DNA of 64,000 nt from positions 154,937 through 218,936 of the forward strand of contig NZ_JAAQPI010000014.1 in assembly GCF_011683955.1 (NCBI RefSeq). Direction: 5' to 3'. Origin of the DNA: Pseudomaricurvus alkylphenolicus. Its GTDB lineage: Bacteria; Pseudomonadota; Gammaproteobacteria; Pseudomonadales; Cellvibrionaceae. The notes beneath the pieces were generated by a model. The model saw nothing but the letters and a program-made list of their open reading frames with translations. It had not been told where the DNA came from and searched no databases. A program made the position numbers and the translations under genes. Positions 1 through 8,071 of the stretch are shown here, in pieces. The stretch's first letter is position 1; every line of letters starts with the position of its first letter.

Positions 1-840
1 TCAGCGGTATACGATCAGATCTTGAACCAAGTGCGGGAAGAGCTGCTCAAGCTAGGCGCGGAACAGGATCTAGAGTTGACGAATGCCGGCGAGCGACTGG
101 AAGCTGCCTCACTGTCTATGGCTGATGCACAGACACAGATCACCGACCTTCAAGATCGCCTTAATGCAGAAACGGCGCACGTCGTCGACCTCCAGACCCA
201 ATTGATCGAATCAGATAAACAGCTGGCAGTCGCGCGTACACAGATCAATTCTCTTGAAAAGGTGAGGGTCCAGCTGGAAGAGCGAGAATTCGAAAAACGG
301 GAACTGATCAGTTCACTTGATGGTGAGAAATCCAAAATTCGGGACCTGGAACAGCAAAACTCCAGGCAGCGGGAACAAATGTCCGAACGGGTAGCGGACA
401 GCAGGCTTTTGCAAGTCCGGATCGATCGATTGACAGAGGAATCCGACTTGCGTCAATCCTCAGTTCAAAAACTTGAGGCGGAAAATGAGCGTCTGCAACT
501 GCAGCTTTCGGAAATGGAGATACGTCTGGCCGAGGGATCTCAAAATTATCAAGCTGACCGTGAACTCTGGCAGCAGAAAAACGCTCAACTCCAAGCAGAA
601 CAGGCGCTGCATGTGCAAACCATAGCGCAGCACGAAGCGTCCTTGTTGAACAAGAGCGCCGAGATCGAACAGCTCACACAGAGGCTTGCAAATCAGGCGC
701 AGCAATCTGAAAGATCACAGGCAGCCCAATTGGAAAACCTGGCAGATACCGTTGCCGGTCTGTCTCAGCAACTTTCAGTCCTCGGAGAAAGCCGGAACCA
801 TCAGGTCGTGGATGAAGACAGCGCCGACAATGCGACCTAA
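1..840 (+). CDS. Coiled-coil protein, C-terminal part (KfrA-like?)
   Basis: The reading frame is open from the first base of the window, so this is the 3' part of a longer gene; a TTG at 22 is the first start-like codon but is probably internal. About 270 residues are visible, almost all of heptad type rich in Glu, Gln, Leu, Arg and Ser, with no membrane segment, so a long dimeric coiled coil is expected. The acidic tail (residues such as DEDSADN) ends the protein. The pattern resembles the alpha-helical tail of KfrA-type DNA-binding proteins found on plasmids and genomic islands, but the diagnostic N-terminal DNA-binding domain lies outside the window. Any long coiled-coil protein would look similar. 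The function is therefore a guess; the coding call is firm. Confidence 0.75.
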   Translation, partial: SAVYDQILNQVREELLKLGAEQDLELTNAGERLEAASLSMADAQTQITDLQDRLNAETAHVVDLQTQLIESDKQLAVARTQINSLEKVRVQLEEREFEKRELISSLDGEKSKIRDLEQQNSRQREQMSERVADSRLLQVRIDRLTEESDLRQSSVQKLEAENERLQLQLSEMEIRLAEGSQNYQADRELWQQKNAQLQAEQALHVQTIAQHEASLLNKSAEIEQLTQRLANQAQQSERSQAAQLENLADTVAGLSQQLSVLGESRNHQVVDEDSADNAT

Positions 841-985
841 TTGGGGCGATATACACCTGGATCACATTAGGTCGAGGTAGAAACCCGTGAATGACGTGGG
901 ATGGAACAGCATCAGCTGGAAGCTGGTTGATTCCTAAAGCAATAACTTTTTCTTCTACCCAGAATTCCTTGGAGTTGCAGGGTAG

Positions 986-1132
986 TCACTCAAAGAGAGC
1001 TGACTCCACCAAATCTGCCATGAACCTAGTGAAGGGTGAAATTTCTTGGTGAACACTCGCTGCCTCCAGTGCCTGCATATATTCCTCTCGACGCTCGACG
1101 GGAATCACGGTCCAGGGATAACCGTCATTAAA
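986..1132 (-). pseudogene. Fic-family protein, C-terminal remnant
   Basis: The minus strand encodes 48 residues without a start, preceded by an in-frame stop. They contain the GYPWTVIPVE-R-R-EEYM stretch, then ALEAASV and a PFTRFMADLV end, which is the familiar C-terminus of bacterial Fic proteins (AMP-transferase fold). The catalytic HPFxxGNGR loop and the rest of the domain are absent. This is the tail of a Fic gene whose body has been deleted; it sits between a coiled-coil gene and an ATPase gene, all typical of accessory DNA. The remainder of the 841-1194 gap shows no other gene. Confidence 0.6.
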
Positions 1133-1194
1133 TCAATGAGTTAGGGCAATTTTAGAGAGTTCTGTCAAAATCCCGGCCACCCTCTAGTAGTATT

Positions 1195-1247
1195 TTGCCT
1201 AAATTTTCCATGCTGTGTATAATTATCCGCCATATGGAAAATTTAGG
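1195..1247 (+). promoter_or_regulatory. Promoter inside a 14-bp perfect inverted repeat
   Basis: TTGCCT (1195-1200) and a perfect TATAAT (1218-1223) are 17 bp apart, a good sigma-70 layout. The arms 1198-1211 and 1234-1247 are perfect 14-bp inverted repeats (CCTAAATTTTCCAT and its complement) with a 22-bp spacer holding the -10 box. The right arm begins with the ATG at 1234. Transcription would start near 1229-1231, leaving almost no leader. A repressor dimer on the arms would cover both the promoter and the start codon, so autoregulation by the ATPase or a partner is plausible (inference). Confidence 0.6.
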
Positions 1248-2385
1248 AAAGTTCTCCGTGCCCAGTACTAAAGCTTCCCCCATTGATTGGCACTATGCCC
1301 GCCCCGAATTGGCACAAACTTACCTGACCAGTGTCACTCAGGGCATTATGACCCGCATGGCTCTATTGGGCGTGCGCCGGGTAGGTAAAACCGAATTTCT
1401 GTTGCGTGACTTCTGCCCAGTAGCGCTCGACAACGGATACCTTCCCATTTATATGAATCTTTGGTCGGAGCCCGAGCAGCCACACCTCACGGTCCTGCAG
1501 GCCCTGCAATCGACCCTGGCCGCAGAGGGCACTGATAAAATCAAACAGGTCCTAAGCACCGAAGTACGAAAGCTGGAGCTGGGCAATAGTCTCCTGGGAA
1601 AGGTCGGAATGGAGTTTGCCGGTTCGGCAGAAAAGGCCAGTTCTCAGGAACTACTGACAATCGGCACTTGCATCGCCGAGCTGGTTGAGGCTCCCAAACT
1701 CACCCCGGTTCTGGTGATTGATGAGGTCCAGCATCTGGCTGAGAATGAAGCATTCTTACCTCTGCAGAGTGCGCTCCGCACTGCCTTCGATACAGCCGGG
1801 CGAGAGCTGGCCGTCGTTTACGCCGGTTCTTCACGCAACGGCATCCGTGCTATGTTCTCGGATAGTAACAAACCATTCTACAACTCCGCCTACATGGCCG
1901 AGTTCCCGGTGCTGGGGCGGGAATTCACTGACCACTGTTGCCAGATCTTGCGTGAGCGCTTCAATCTGCACTACGACCCCCTAGAAGTGTACGATGTGTT
2001 TCGTCAACGCTTCGACGATTCACCCTTTTGGATGACCAAGTTGATCCAGCATCTTCTGGTGCATCAATGTAGTGTGCAAGAGGCTGTGGAGGTAGTGCGT
2101 GATCAACTGGCGCTGGATGGCGACTTTATGGGTATTGCCAAGGCCTTGAACAAAACCGATAAAACCATTCTGCTGCTTATTAAAGCGCGGGCGGGGAAGC
2201 TGTACTCTGACCAAACGCAGGCAGACGTAAAGGCACGCTTTGGATTGACCCTGACGGCAAGCAAAATCAACGCCTCCTTGAAAAAGCTCCAGCGCCACCA
2301 GCTAATCACCAAATCTGGCCGCAGTGATTACCTGATCGAGAATGCGGGCTTTGCTGACTTCTTGCAGGAAGAAGTTAACTTGTAG
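1234..2385 (+). CDS. P-loop ATPase of the archaeal-ATPase/STAND-like type
   Basis: 383 residues from ATG 1234. A Walker A motif (GVRRVGKTEF) lies near residue 45 and a Walker B (VLVIDEVQHLA) near residue 165, followed by an Arg-containing sensor region and a C-terminal winged-helix-like segment (SKINASLKKLQRHQLI). This matches the family of single-protein ATPases with a GxRRVGKT loop and a C-terminal DNA-binding-like domain; their biological role is mostly unknown. I chose ATG 1234 because the longer TTG 1195 and ATG 1210 starts lie in the promoter; TTG 1195 is itself the -35 box. The mRNA would be nearly leaderless. No operon partner follows; the next gene is on the opposite strand. Confidence 0.7.
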   Translation: MENLGKFSVPSTKASPIDWHYARPELAQTYLTSVTQGIMTRMALLGVRRVGKTEFLLRDFCPVALDNGYLPIYMNLWSEPEQPHLTVLQALQSTLAAEGTDKIKQVLSTEVRKLELGNSLLGKVGMEFAGSAEKASSQELLTIGTCIAELVEAPKLTPVLVIDEVQHLAENEAFLPLQSALRTAFDTAGRELAVVYAGSSRNGIRAMFSDSNKPFYNSAYMAEFPVLGREFTDHCCQILRERFNLHYDPLEVYDVFRQRFDDSPFWMTKLIQHLLVHQCSVQEAVEVVRDQLALDGDFMGIAKALNKTDKTILLLIKARAGKLYSDQTQADVKARFGLTLTASKINASLKKLQRHQLITKSGRSDYLIENAGFADFLQEEVNL

Positions 2386-2478
2386 GTACTGGCCGACTTC
2401 ATCTGCTGTACGTGCTGAGGCTTGAATAGACATTCAGAAGTCGTTCGTCCTGTCTATCCGTACCGGCGAAAGTGACTG

Positions 2479-3741
2479 CTAATTGCCTATGTAAGTCGCC
2501 AGAGCCTCCGCCGTGATAACACCCTCACGAACCCCTTGCCCAATCTCAGCGAGGTCTCCCAAAAACTGATCGATCACGATCTCGTCAACGGGTTCGGCCG
2601 AAGGGTGGACGTACATCGGGTCAAACGTTCCCCAGGGGAAATAACCACGTTCCACCAGACCCCCAAAGACATTGAGCATCTCCAGGCTGTTTGAACGGAA
2701 TGGCACCAGCAGTGATTCATTACGAAGTACCTTAAAATCTTCAATGCTTTCAATGCCCGCGATCATTTTTTCCTTAATGGCGAAGGTTTGGCGAGTGATA
2801 TCCATGTAGCCCTCTTCACCCAGGTAACTCATTACCGCCCAAGCAGCGGCAACGGCCGAGCCTGGTCGGCTACCGACCACACCGTGGGATTTGTACATGC
2901 CGCACTGCCAGTTATCGATGGCAACGCCCGTATTGTGGTATTTCTGTAGGGCTTCTGAGCGGTAAGAGACGGTCGAGGCAGGTTTTGCCGCAAAGCCATG
3001 CTTGTGCAAATCGGCAGAGATTGAACTTACTGCTTCAAGGCGAAAATCAAATACCGGCAGCGTCATGCCAAGGCGTTCCATAAACGGCAGAAGAAACCCC
3101 CCGACACAGCAATCCACATGCATCCACAGACCGTGTTTTTCAGCAACGGAGGCGATCTCCGGGATAGGGTCCACCAGGCCAAATCCCCAGCAAGGTGCAG
3201 AGCCCACAATCATAATAGTGTTCGGCGTAACCGCGCTATCGAGCGCATCCACATCGGCCCTGAAGTCGCTGCCGGCCGCAATGCGGTTCATCTTGAGCCC
3301 AAGGTAGTGTGCGGCTTTGTCGAACGCAGCGTGTGCTGTGCGAGGCATAACGATTTCATAAGGTTCTTTGGCATTGGGCAGGTTCTCACGTGCCCACTCT
3401 CTGGCGGCGTGTACCGCACAAAATATGCTCTCGCTGCCGCCGACCATCATATTGGCTCGCCCTTCCGCACCCCCGTTCAGCAGGCCCACCGTCCAGCGCA
3501 AGACGTCGTTTTGCATTTGGCCAAGGCCCTGTTCCATATCCGCCAGTACGGCGTTGGTGTGAAAGTACTCGTTGTAGGCCGCGCGGCATACCTCGTGAAC
3601 TTGCTGACTGCCTTTATGGATGCCAGTCATCAGCCGGTTGTTGGGTTTGGTGCACATATCCAGGCTCTTGAATTGTCTGATGTCGGCTTCTACTTCATGT
3701 CGTGTGCGTCTCAATTTGGGAAAAGATGTTGAGCCGGTCAT
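2479..3741 (-). CDS. PLP-dependent lyase/decarboxylase (sphingosine-phosphate-lyase-like)
   Basis: 420 residues. Fold-type I PLP enzyme of the group II decarboxylase / sphingosine-1-phosphate lyase branch: the GGSES phosphate-binding loop is at about 101-105, the ring-stacking His near 137, the pyridine-binding Asp in HVD at 210, and the Schiff-base Lys in DLHKHGF at 247. These enzymes decarboxylate amino acids or split C-C bonds of phosphorylated amino alcohols; the substrate here cannot be read. ATG 3741 is preferred over the upstream ATG at 3789: a GAGGG lies just upstream of it, and the upstream start abuts a regulatory palindrome. It is divergent from the TetR gene and probably repressed by it. 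Confidence 0.8.
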   Translation of the reverse strand: MTGSTSFPKLRRTRHEVEADIRQFKSLDMCTKPNNRLMTGIHKGSQQVHEVCRAAYNEYFHTNAVLADMEQGLGQMQNDVLRWTVGLLNGGAEGRANMMVGGSESIFCAVHAAREWARENLPNAKEPYEIVMPRTAHAAFDKAAHYLGLKMNRIAAGSDFRADVDALDSAVTPNTIMIVGSAPCWGFGLVDPIPEIASVAEKHGLWMHVDCCVGGFLLPFMERLGMTLPVFDFRLEAVSSISADLHKHGFAAKPASTVSYRSEALQKYHNTGVAIDNWQCGMYKSHGVVGSRPGSAVAAAWAVMSYLGEEGYMDITRQTFAIKEKMIAGIESIEDFKVLRNESLLVPFRSNSLEMLNVFGGLVERGYFPWGTFDPMYVHPSAEPVDEIVIDQFLGDLAEIGQGVREGVITAEALATYIGN

Positions 3742-3791
3742 AGAGGGGTCCCTCGAAAGTGGTTGCAGTATCTGTGAGTCGATCACCATGA

Positions 3792-3812
3792 TTAAAGTGA
3801 TAAATTATCACA
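3792..3812 (-). promoter_or_regulatory. TetR operator candidate O1
   Basis: TTAAAGTGATAAATTATCACA contains the 15-bp palindrome GTGATA-AAT-TATCAC (3797-3811). It differs at one position from the element at 4809-4829 before the TonB receptor. An extra half site (AAAGTGAT) follows at 3816-3823. It lies about 50 bp upstream of the PLP-lyase start and in the divergent region with the TetR gene, as expected for a local repressor. The GTGA-N7-TCAC spacing does not fit CRP (N6). Confidence 0.6.
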
Positions 3813-3888
3813 ATAAAGTGATACTTAATCATATAATGGTTCGGTCGTCAATTCTGCGATTCAAATTGTGATATTTCCTCATCTTTTG

Positions 3889-3917
3889 CTGACATTACTA
3901 TCGAGCTGGTTTAATAT
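3889..3917 (+). promoter_or_regulatory. Possible promoter of the TetR gene
   Basis: CTGACA (3889-3894) and TAATAT (3912-3917) are separated by 17 bp. The match is moderate, and it sits 38 bp before the TetR start codon. Confidence 0.35.
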
Positions 3918-3954
3918 GCTTTATTCATAGACACACGGAATATGGCTTATTGGA

Positions 3955-4575
3955 ATGTCGGCTGAATTATTACAGGGGCGTGAGCCTCGTCAGAAGCGCG
4001 CTATTGAGCGGGTTAAACTCATTCTTGATACTGCGGTAGAGATGATACTGGAAGGGGATGTCAACTCCCTGAAGTTAAATGATCTTGCGGATCGAGCGGG
4101 CATCCCCGTGGGATCGGTATATCAGTATTTTCCCTCTAAGAGTGCCGTCATCAAACGCTTGATGGATGATCAGTTCGAAGAGGTGAGGGCGATGGCCCGT
4201 GAAAACTACGAGCGGATTACCAGTAAAAAGGGGTTTGTAGGGGCCATCGTCGCTGGTATTCAAGCGATCTACAAATCAAAACGTGATGATCGCCTGATTC
4301 AGGAAATTTGGGCGGGATCACAGGCGGATGGGCTTATCCGCCACTTGCATGACGAGGACAACCAGTATCATGCCGATCTCATGTTTGAGAAGGCCACAGA
4401 GATCATGCCCGATATTCCGGCTGAAGATCTGAAGACCCGATGCCTGCTCTGTTCGGTGTTGGTCGATAGTGTCATCCGTATGGCCATCAATATGGATGAG
4501 AAGCAAGGCCAGTCCTTGGTGGACGGGTCTGTTCGTATGGTGATGCGAGAACTCGGTCTTACTCGGTATTTATAA
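3955..4575 (+). CDS. TetR-family transcriptional regulator
   Basis: 206 residues. The N-terminal helix-turn-helix is clear at about 22-66: a helix with RVKLILDTAVEMI, then LNDLADRAGIPVGSVYQYFPSKSAVI, the classic TetR signature with the YxYFxSK end. The C-terminal half is helical and variable, as in ligand-binding TetR domains; it resembles the group that ends in a TetR_C-like domain of catabolic repressors. It lies between two genes carrying the same palindrome (3797-3811 and 4814-4828), so it is the likely repressor of both. No strong Shine-Dalgarno precedes ATG 3955. The ligand is unknown but is presumably the compound taken up by the adjacent TonB receptor. Confidence 0.88.
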   Translation: MSAELLQGREPRQKRAIERVKLILDTAVEMILEGDVNSLKLNDLADRAGIPVGSVYQYFPSKSAVIKRLMDDQFEEVRAMARENYERITSKKGFVGAIVAGIQAIYKSKRDDRLIQEIWAGSQADGLIRHLHDEDNQYHADLMFEKATEIMPDIPAEDLKTRCLLCSVLVDSVIRMAINMDEKQGQSLVDGSVRMVMRELGLTRYL

Positions 4576-4778
4576 TTTCTTTACCTGGCTAACTCCATTG
4601 GTTGCTTCGCCCTTGGGGTCGGCATTTTCCTGCCTATTTTGATCTAATATTTTTCAGCGCTGCCTTATCCGTTTGGCCAACTCGCGCACATAATATTCTC
4701 ACGTCTGAACACCAAATCCTTAACCCGCAGTGCCTTCTTAAACTTCGTTTTAGGTTGCAGGCCAGTCTTGTCTGCCTG

Positions 4779-4829
4779 TTGACATCAAAAAATGATGGTA
4801 TATCATATTTAAAGTGATTAATTATCACA
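4779..4829 (+). promoter_or_regulatory. TonB-receptor promoter with TetR operator O2
   Basis: A perfect TTGACA (4779-4784), a 16-bp spacer and TATCAT (4801-4806) form a strong promoter. The predicted start point (about 4813) falls inside TTAAAGTGATTAATTATCACA (4809-4829), which matches O1 at 20 of 21 positions. A repressor bound here would block initiation directly. The rest of the 4576-4910 gap has no gene. Confidence 0.65.
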
Positions 4830-4910
4830 TACGTAATGGGCCCGCGCTCATTCTATGTAGATGGTTCCAGCATGAATAATAAGTCCACACCTCAGAGGTA
4901 GGAGAGCAAT

Positions 4911-7223
4911 ATGAACAACGCTACTTATATCAAGCGGTTGTTACCGGCCGTGATTGCCATAAACACCTGTATGGTTACTCAGGCAAAGGACGATCTGGGA
5001 TTTGTGTTAGAAGAGGTAATCATTACTGCGCAGAAACGCGAACAGAGTTTGCAAGAGGTGGGCGTTGCGGTTAGCGCCTTTACCGGTGAGTCGCTCGAAA
5101 ATCAAGGCATTACCCAGTCCAACCAGGTGGGGGCTCAGGTGCCCAACTTGACAATCGCCACCAATGGCGGGCACGACGGTGCACCGGTATTCTACATCCG
5201 TGGGGTAGGCCTTAATGACTTTTCAGTTGCAAACAGTGGCCCTGTGGGTGTTTACCAGGACGAGGTTTATATCAAAAACCTGTGGGCCCAAAACTTTACG
5301 ATGTTTGATCTGGCCCAGGTTGAAGTCTTGCGAGGGCCACAAGGCACTTTGTTTGGTCGCAATACGACTGCGGGCGCAATGTTGTTTCACTCACGCATGC
5401 CGACGGAAGAGCTTGAAGGGCGCCTAAGGTTAGAGGCGGGGAGTTTTGACACTTATACCAGCGATGTTGCGATTGGGGGCGCCCTCGCTGAGGGAGTCTC
5501 AGGCAGACTGGCATTGCAGCATCTAAGCACTGAAGGCTATCTCGATAATAAAACGACTGACCGACGTTCACCCAGAACAGAAAAATGGTCGTACCGGGGT
5601 ACTCTGCAGTTCGATATCAGCGACACGCTAACAGCCAGAGTGAAATATCAAGGAGGCACCAAGCAGGGCGTTTCGGTGGCCACTAAAGCGCGCGGTATGT
5701 TGGACCCGCTGAGAGGAACCCCTTGTGAGCTCGATAGAATAGACCATTATCAGTGCGCCAATGCACTGGGTACGGTTAACCTCAATGATGATATCACTGA
5801 GGCACACAACGACTTCGAGCCTAAGCTGGATACCGAATACAATGCCTTGATGACACGGTTTGACTGGGACATATCAGACAGCGTGACATTAACCGCTATC
5901 AGTTCCTTTGATAAAACAGAGAGCCATCTTGGGGCGGACAGTGACGGTGCCAGCGACGATATTCTTACCATCATGTTTGACGATGAGTCAAAACAGTTCT
6001 CTCAGGAATTTCGTGTGTCTGGTGAAGGGCAGGATAGCAATTGGGTCGTTGGCGTTTATTATCTTAACGATGAAATCGATGGCTTAACCCATGCGTCGCT
6101 ATTAGGCCAGCTTGCACCTGTTGTGGCACTGCCTGAAGAACTCACGGGTATTAGTGATGCAAGTGCGTTGAGTGTGGTATCGGCCACCTCTACTTTTCAG
6201 CAAGAGACAGTATCCTACGCTGTCTTTGGTCAATATGAGAAAGACCTCACTGACGACTTGCACCTTACGTTGGGTCTTCGGTATACCAAAGAGGAGAGTG
6301 ATCTGAATAACTACCAAACACTTGGGGATTTCGCTGGATTTCCGGTGGCACCAGGCATGCGGGTGCCATTGAGCGGTGTTCCGTTGGTGATCTACGATGA
6401 CTCACTTGAGGACGATAACCTATCCGGGAAAATAGGCCTGGATTACCACCTCACCAATGACATTATGCTCTACGGCCATGTGAGTACGGCATTTAAGGCT
6501 GGTGGATTTAACAGCGCCATATTGACCGATCAATTTCAGGCGAAGCCTTATGAGCCGGAAACCAGCACCGCCTACGAGTTGGGTGTTAAGGCAACGCTCT
6601 GGGGTGATCGCCTTCAGCTTAATGCGGCGAGCTTCTTTTACGATTATAACGACGCCCAAGTGTTTACCAATATCAGTTCGTCGACTGGCAGTCCGGCGAG
6701 GGTGTTAACAAACGCGCCCGAATCAGAAATGAAGGGGTTTGAGGCAGAACTTTTAATACTGCCTATGGAGGGTTTAACGGTTCAGCTTGGATTGGGTTAT
6801 GTGGATTCAGAGTTGAAAGACTTCCGCACCGAAGAGGTCCTGTTGGGCGGTGATCTTCTGGTGACGGATTTGTCTGGCAATACCACACCGGTAACGCCCC
6901 AGTGGACCTACAACATTCTGGTGAGTTACGAATGGCGTTTGACACAAGGAGATGCGCTTTTTCAGGTGGACTACAACTGGCAAGACGACATATTTTTCAG
7001 TAGCGAAAACATTGAACCCGTCAGTCAGAAAGCTTATGGCATTGTTAACGCAAGATTGGGTTTTGTCAGTGCCGATGAGCAATGGCAGATGGCGCTCTGG
7101 GGGCGTAACCTGGCCGATCAGGAGCATCGCATTTTTGTTTCCGATCTTTCAGACTTTGGCACCTTTACTGATGATCACGGAGCACCTCGGAGCTTTGGTG
7201 TCGAATTTACTTATCATCTTTAA
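4911..7223 (+). CDS. TonB-dependent outer-membrane receptor
   Basis: 770 residues with an N-terminal signal peptide (hydrophobic segment about 12-25), a TonB-box-like stretch (LEEVIITAQKREQSLQEV, about 33-50), the plug domain (IRGVGLNDF; VEVLRGPQGTLFGRNTTAGA near 135-155) and a 22-strand-type barrel ending FTYHL. Such receptors use TonB energy to carry scarce or large substrates across the outer membrane. This plug style is abundant in marine gammaproteobacteria and sphingomonads that take up hydrophobic or plant/algal compounds; the substrate cannot be told from sequence. An AGGTAGGAGAG ribosome site precedes ATG 4911. It starts a co-directional run with the SDR and phosphotriesterase-like genes, probably TetR controlled. 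Confidence 0.92.
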   Translation: MNNATYIKRLLPAVIAINTCMVTQAKDDLGFVLEEVIITAQKREQSLQEVGVAVSAFTGESLENQGITQSNQVGAQVPNLTIATNGGHDGAPVFYIRGVGLNDFSVANSGPVGVYQDEVYIKNLWAQNFTMFDLAQVEVLRGPQGTLFGRNTTAGAMLFHSRMPTEELEGRLRLEAGSFDTYTSDVAIGGALAEGVSGRLALQHLSTEGYLDNKTTDRRSPRTEKWSYRGTLQFDISDTLTARVKYQGGTKQGVSVATKARGMLDPLRGTPCELDRIDHYQCANALGTVNLNDDITEAHNDFEPKLDTEYNALMTRFDWDISDSVTLTAISSFDKTESHLGADSDGASDDILTIMFDDESKQFSQEFRVSGEGQDSNWVVGVYYLNDEIDGLTHASLLGQLAPVVALPEELTGISDASALSVVSATSTFQQETVSYAVFGQYEKDLTDDLHLTLGLRYTKEESDLNNYQTLGDFAGFPVAPGMRVPLSGVPLVIYDDSLEDDNLSGKIGLDYHLTNDIMLYGHVSTAFKAGGFNSAILTDQFQAKPYEPETSTAYELGVKATLWGDRLQLNAASFFYDYNDAQVFTNISSSTGSPARVLTNAPESEMKGFEAELLILPMEGLTVQLGLGYVDSELKDFRTEEVLLGGDLLVTDLSGNTTPVTPQWTYNILVSYEWRLTQGDALFQVDYNWQDDIFFSSENIEPVSQKAYGIVNARLGFVSADEQWQMALWGRNLADQEHRIFVSDLSDFGTFTDDHGAPRSFGVEFTYHL

Positions 7224-7243
7224 TGATATCCAGAGGTCAATCC

Positions 7244-8059
7244 ATGTTAGGTAACTTATCCGGTAAAGTGGCTATCGTGACTGGAGCCGGTCGAGGCATC
7301 GGCAGGTCTATTGCTCTGCGTTTGGCACAGGCAGGAGCAGCTGTCGTTATCGCCAACCGAAGTGAAGACCACGGCCTGAACACACTGTCTCTCATTGAAA
7401 GACATGGAGGAACAGGTGTATTTCAACAAACGGATGTTGCGATTAAATCGGATATCGACGAACTCGTTAATTTGGCCGCCGAGAGATTTGGGCGCCTTGA
7501 TATCTTGGTGCATAACGCCGGCATATTTCCAGAGCAGCTCATTGACGAACTTGAAGAGGAGGTGTTGGAACTGACACTGTCCGTCAATCTAAAATCCGCT
7601 TTTTGGCTTGCCAAGGCTTGCGCCCCGCATTTTCGCCAAGTAGGGCAGGGCCGCCTGCTGTATACCTCGTCCGTGACCGGGCCTAAGGTGTCCTTGCCAG
7701 GGCTTGCTCACTATGCGGCCTCTAAGGCAGGCTTGAATGGCTTTATTCGCACGGCAGCGCTGGAATACGCCCGAGACAACATAACAGTTAATGGTGTAGA
7801 GCCGGGTTTTATCGCTACCCCGGAAATCGAAGCGCTTTTGTCTCCGGAAATGTTGAAAGACATCGTACGCGTAATACCCAACGGCAGATCGGGAATGGGG
7901 GAAGACATCGCCAATGCGATGTTGTTCCTCGCTTCAGACGAATCGGGCTATATCAATGGGCAAACCATCACTGTCGACGGTGGAATCACATTGCCGGAAT
8001 TCCCTGCGATGACCACGCAGTTTTACGAGTCACGCAACCCTGACCAAGCGCACCGATAG
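7244..8059 (+). CDS. SDR-family NAD(P)-dependent oxidoreductase
   Basis: 271 residues. Classical short-chain dehydrogenase: the TGxGRGIG dinucleotide loop at 13-20, NAG near 92, catalytic Ser in TSSV, YAASK active site, and PGFIATPE after it. FabG-like enzymes of this kind reduce ketones or oxidise alcohols. ATG 7244 is chosen because AGAGGT at 7232-7237 gives a ribosome site; an upstream ATG at 7223 overlaps the receptor stop codon and lacks one. The 20-bp gap to the TonB receptor and 12-bp gap to the next gene indicate one transcript, so it likely acts on the imported compound or its hydrolysis product. Confidence 0.88.
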   Translation: MLGNLSGKVAIVTGAGRGIGRSIALRLAQAGAAVVIANRSEDHGLNTLSLIERHGGTGVFQQTDVAIKSDIDELVNLAAERFGRLDILVHNAGIFPEQLIDELEEEVLELTLSVNLKSAFWLAKACAPHFRQVGQGRLLYTSSVTGPKVSLPGLAHYAASKAGLNGFIRTAALEYARDNITVNGVEPGFIATPEIEALLSPEMLKDIVRVIPNGRSGMGEDIANAMLFLASDESGYINGQTITVDGGITLPEFPAMTTQFYESRNPDQAHR

Positions 8060-8071
8060 AAGGAAACAATT

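Noticed and set aside
3118..3732. 204-codon open frame on the plus strand
   Set aside because: It is antisense to the well-supported PLP lyase and shows no protein-family pattern.
3797..3811. Palindrome considered as a CRP or FNR site
   Set aside because: GTGA-N7-TCAC does not have CRP spacing (N6) and lacks the FNR TTGAT half sites; the repeat before the TonB receptor favours the local TetR.
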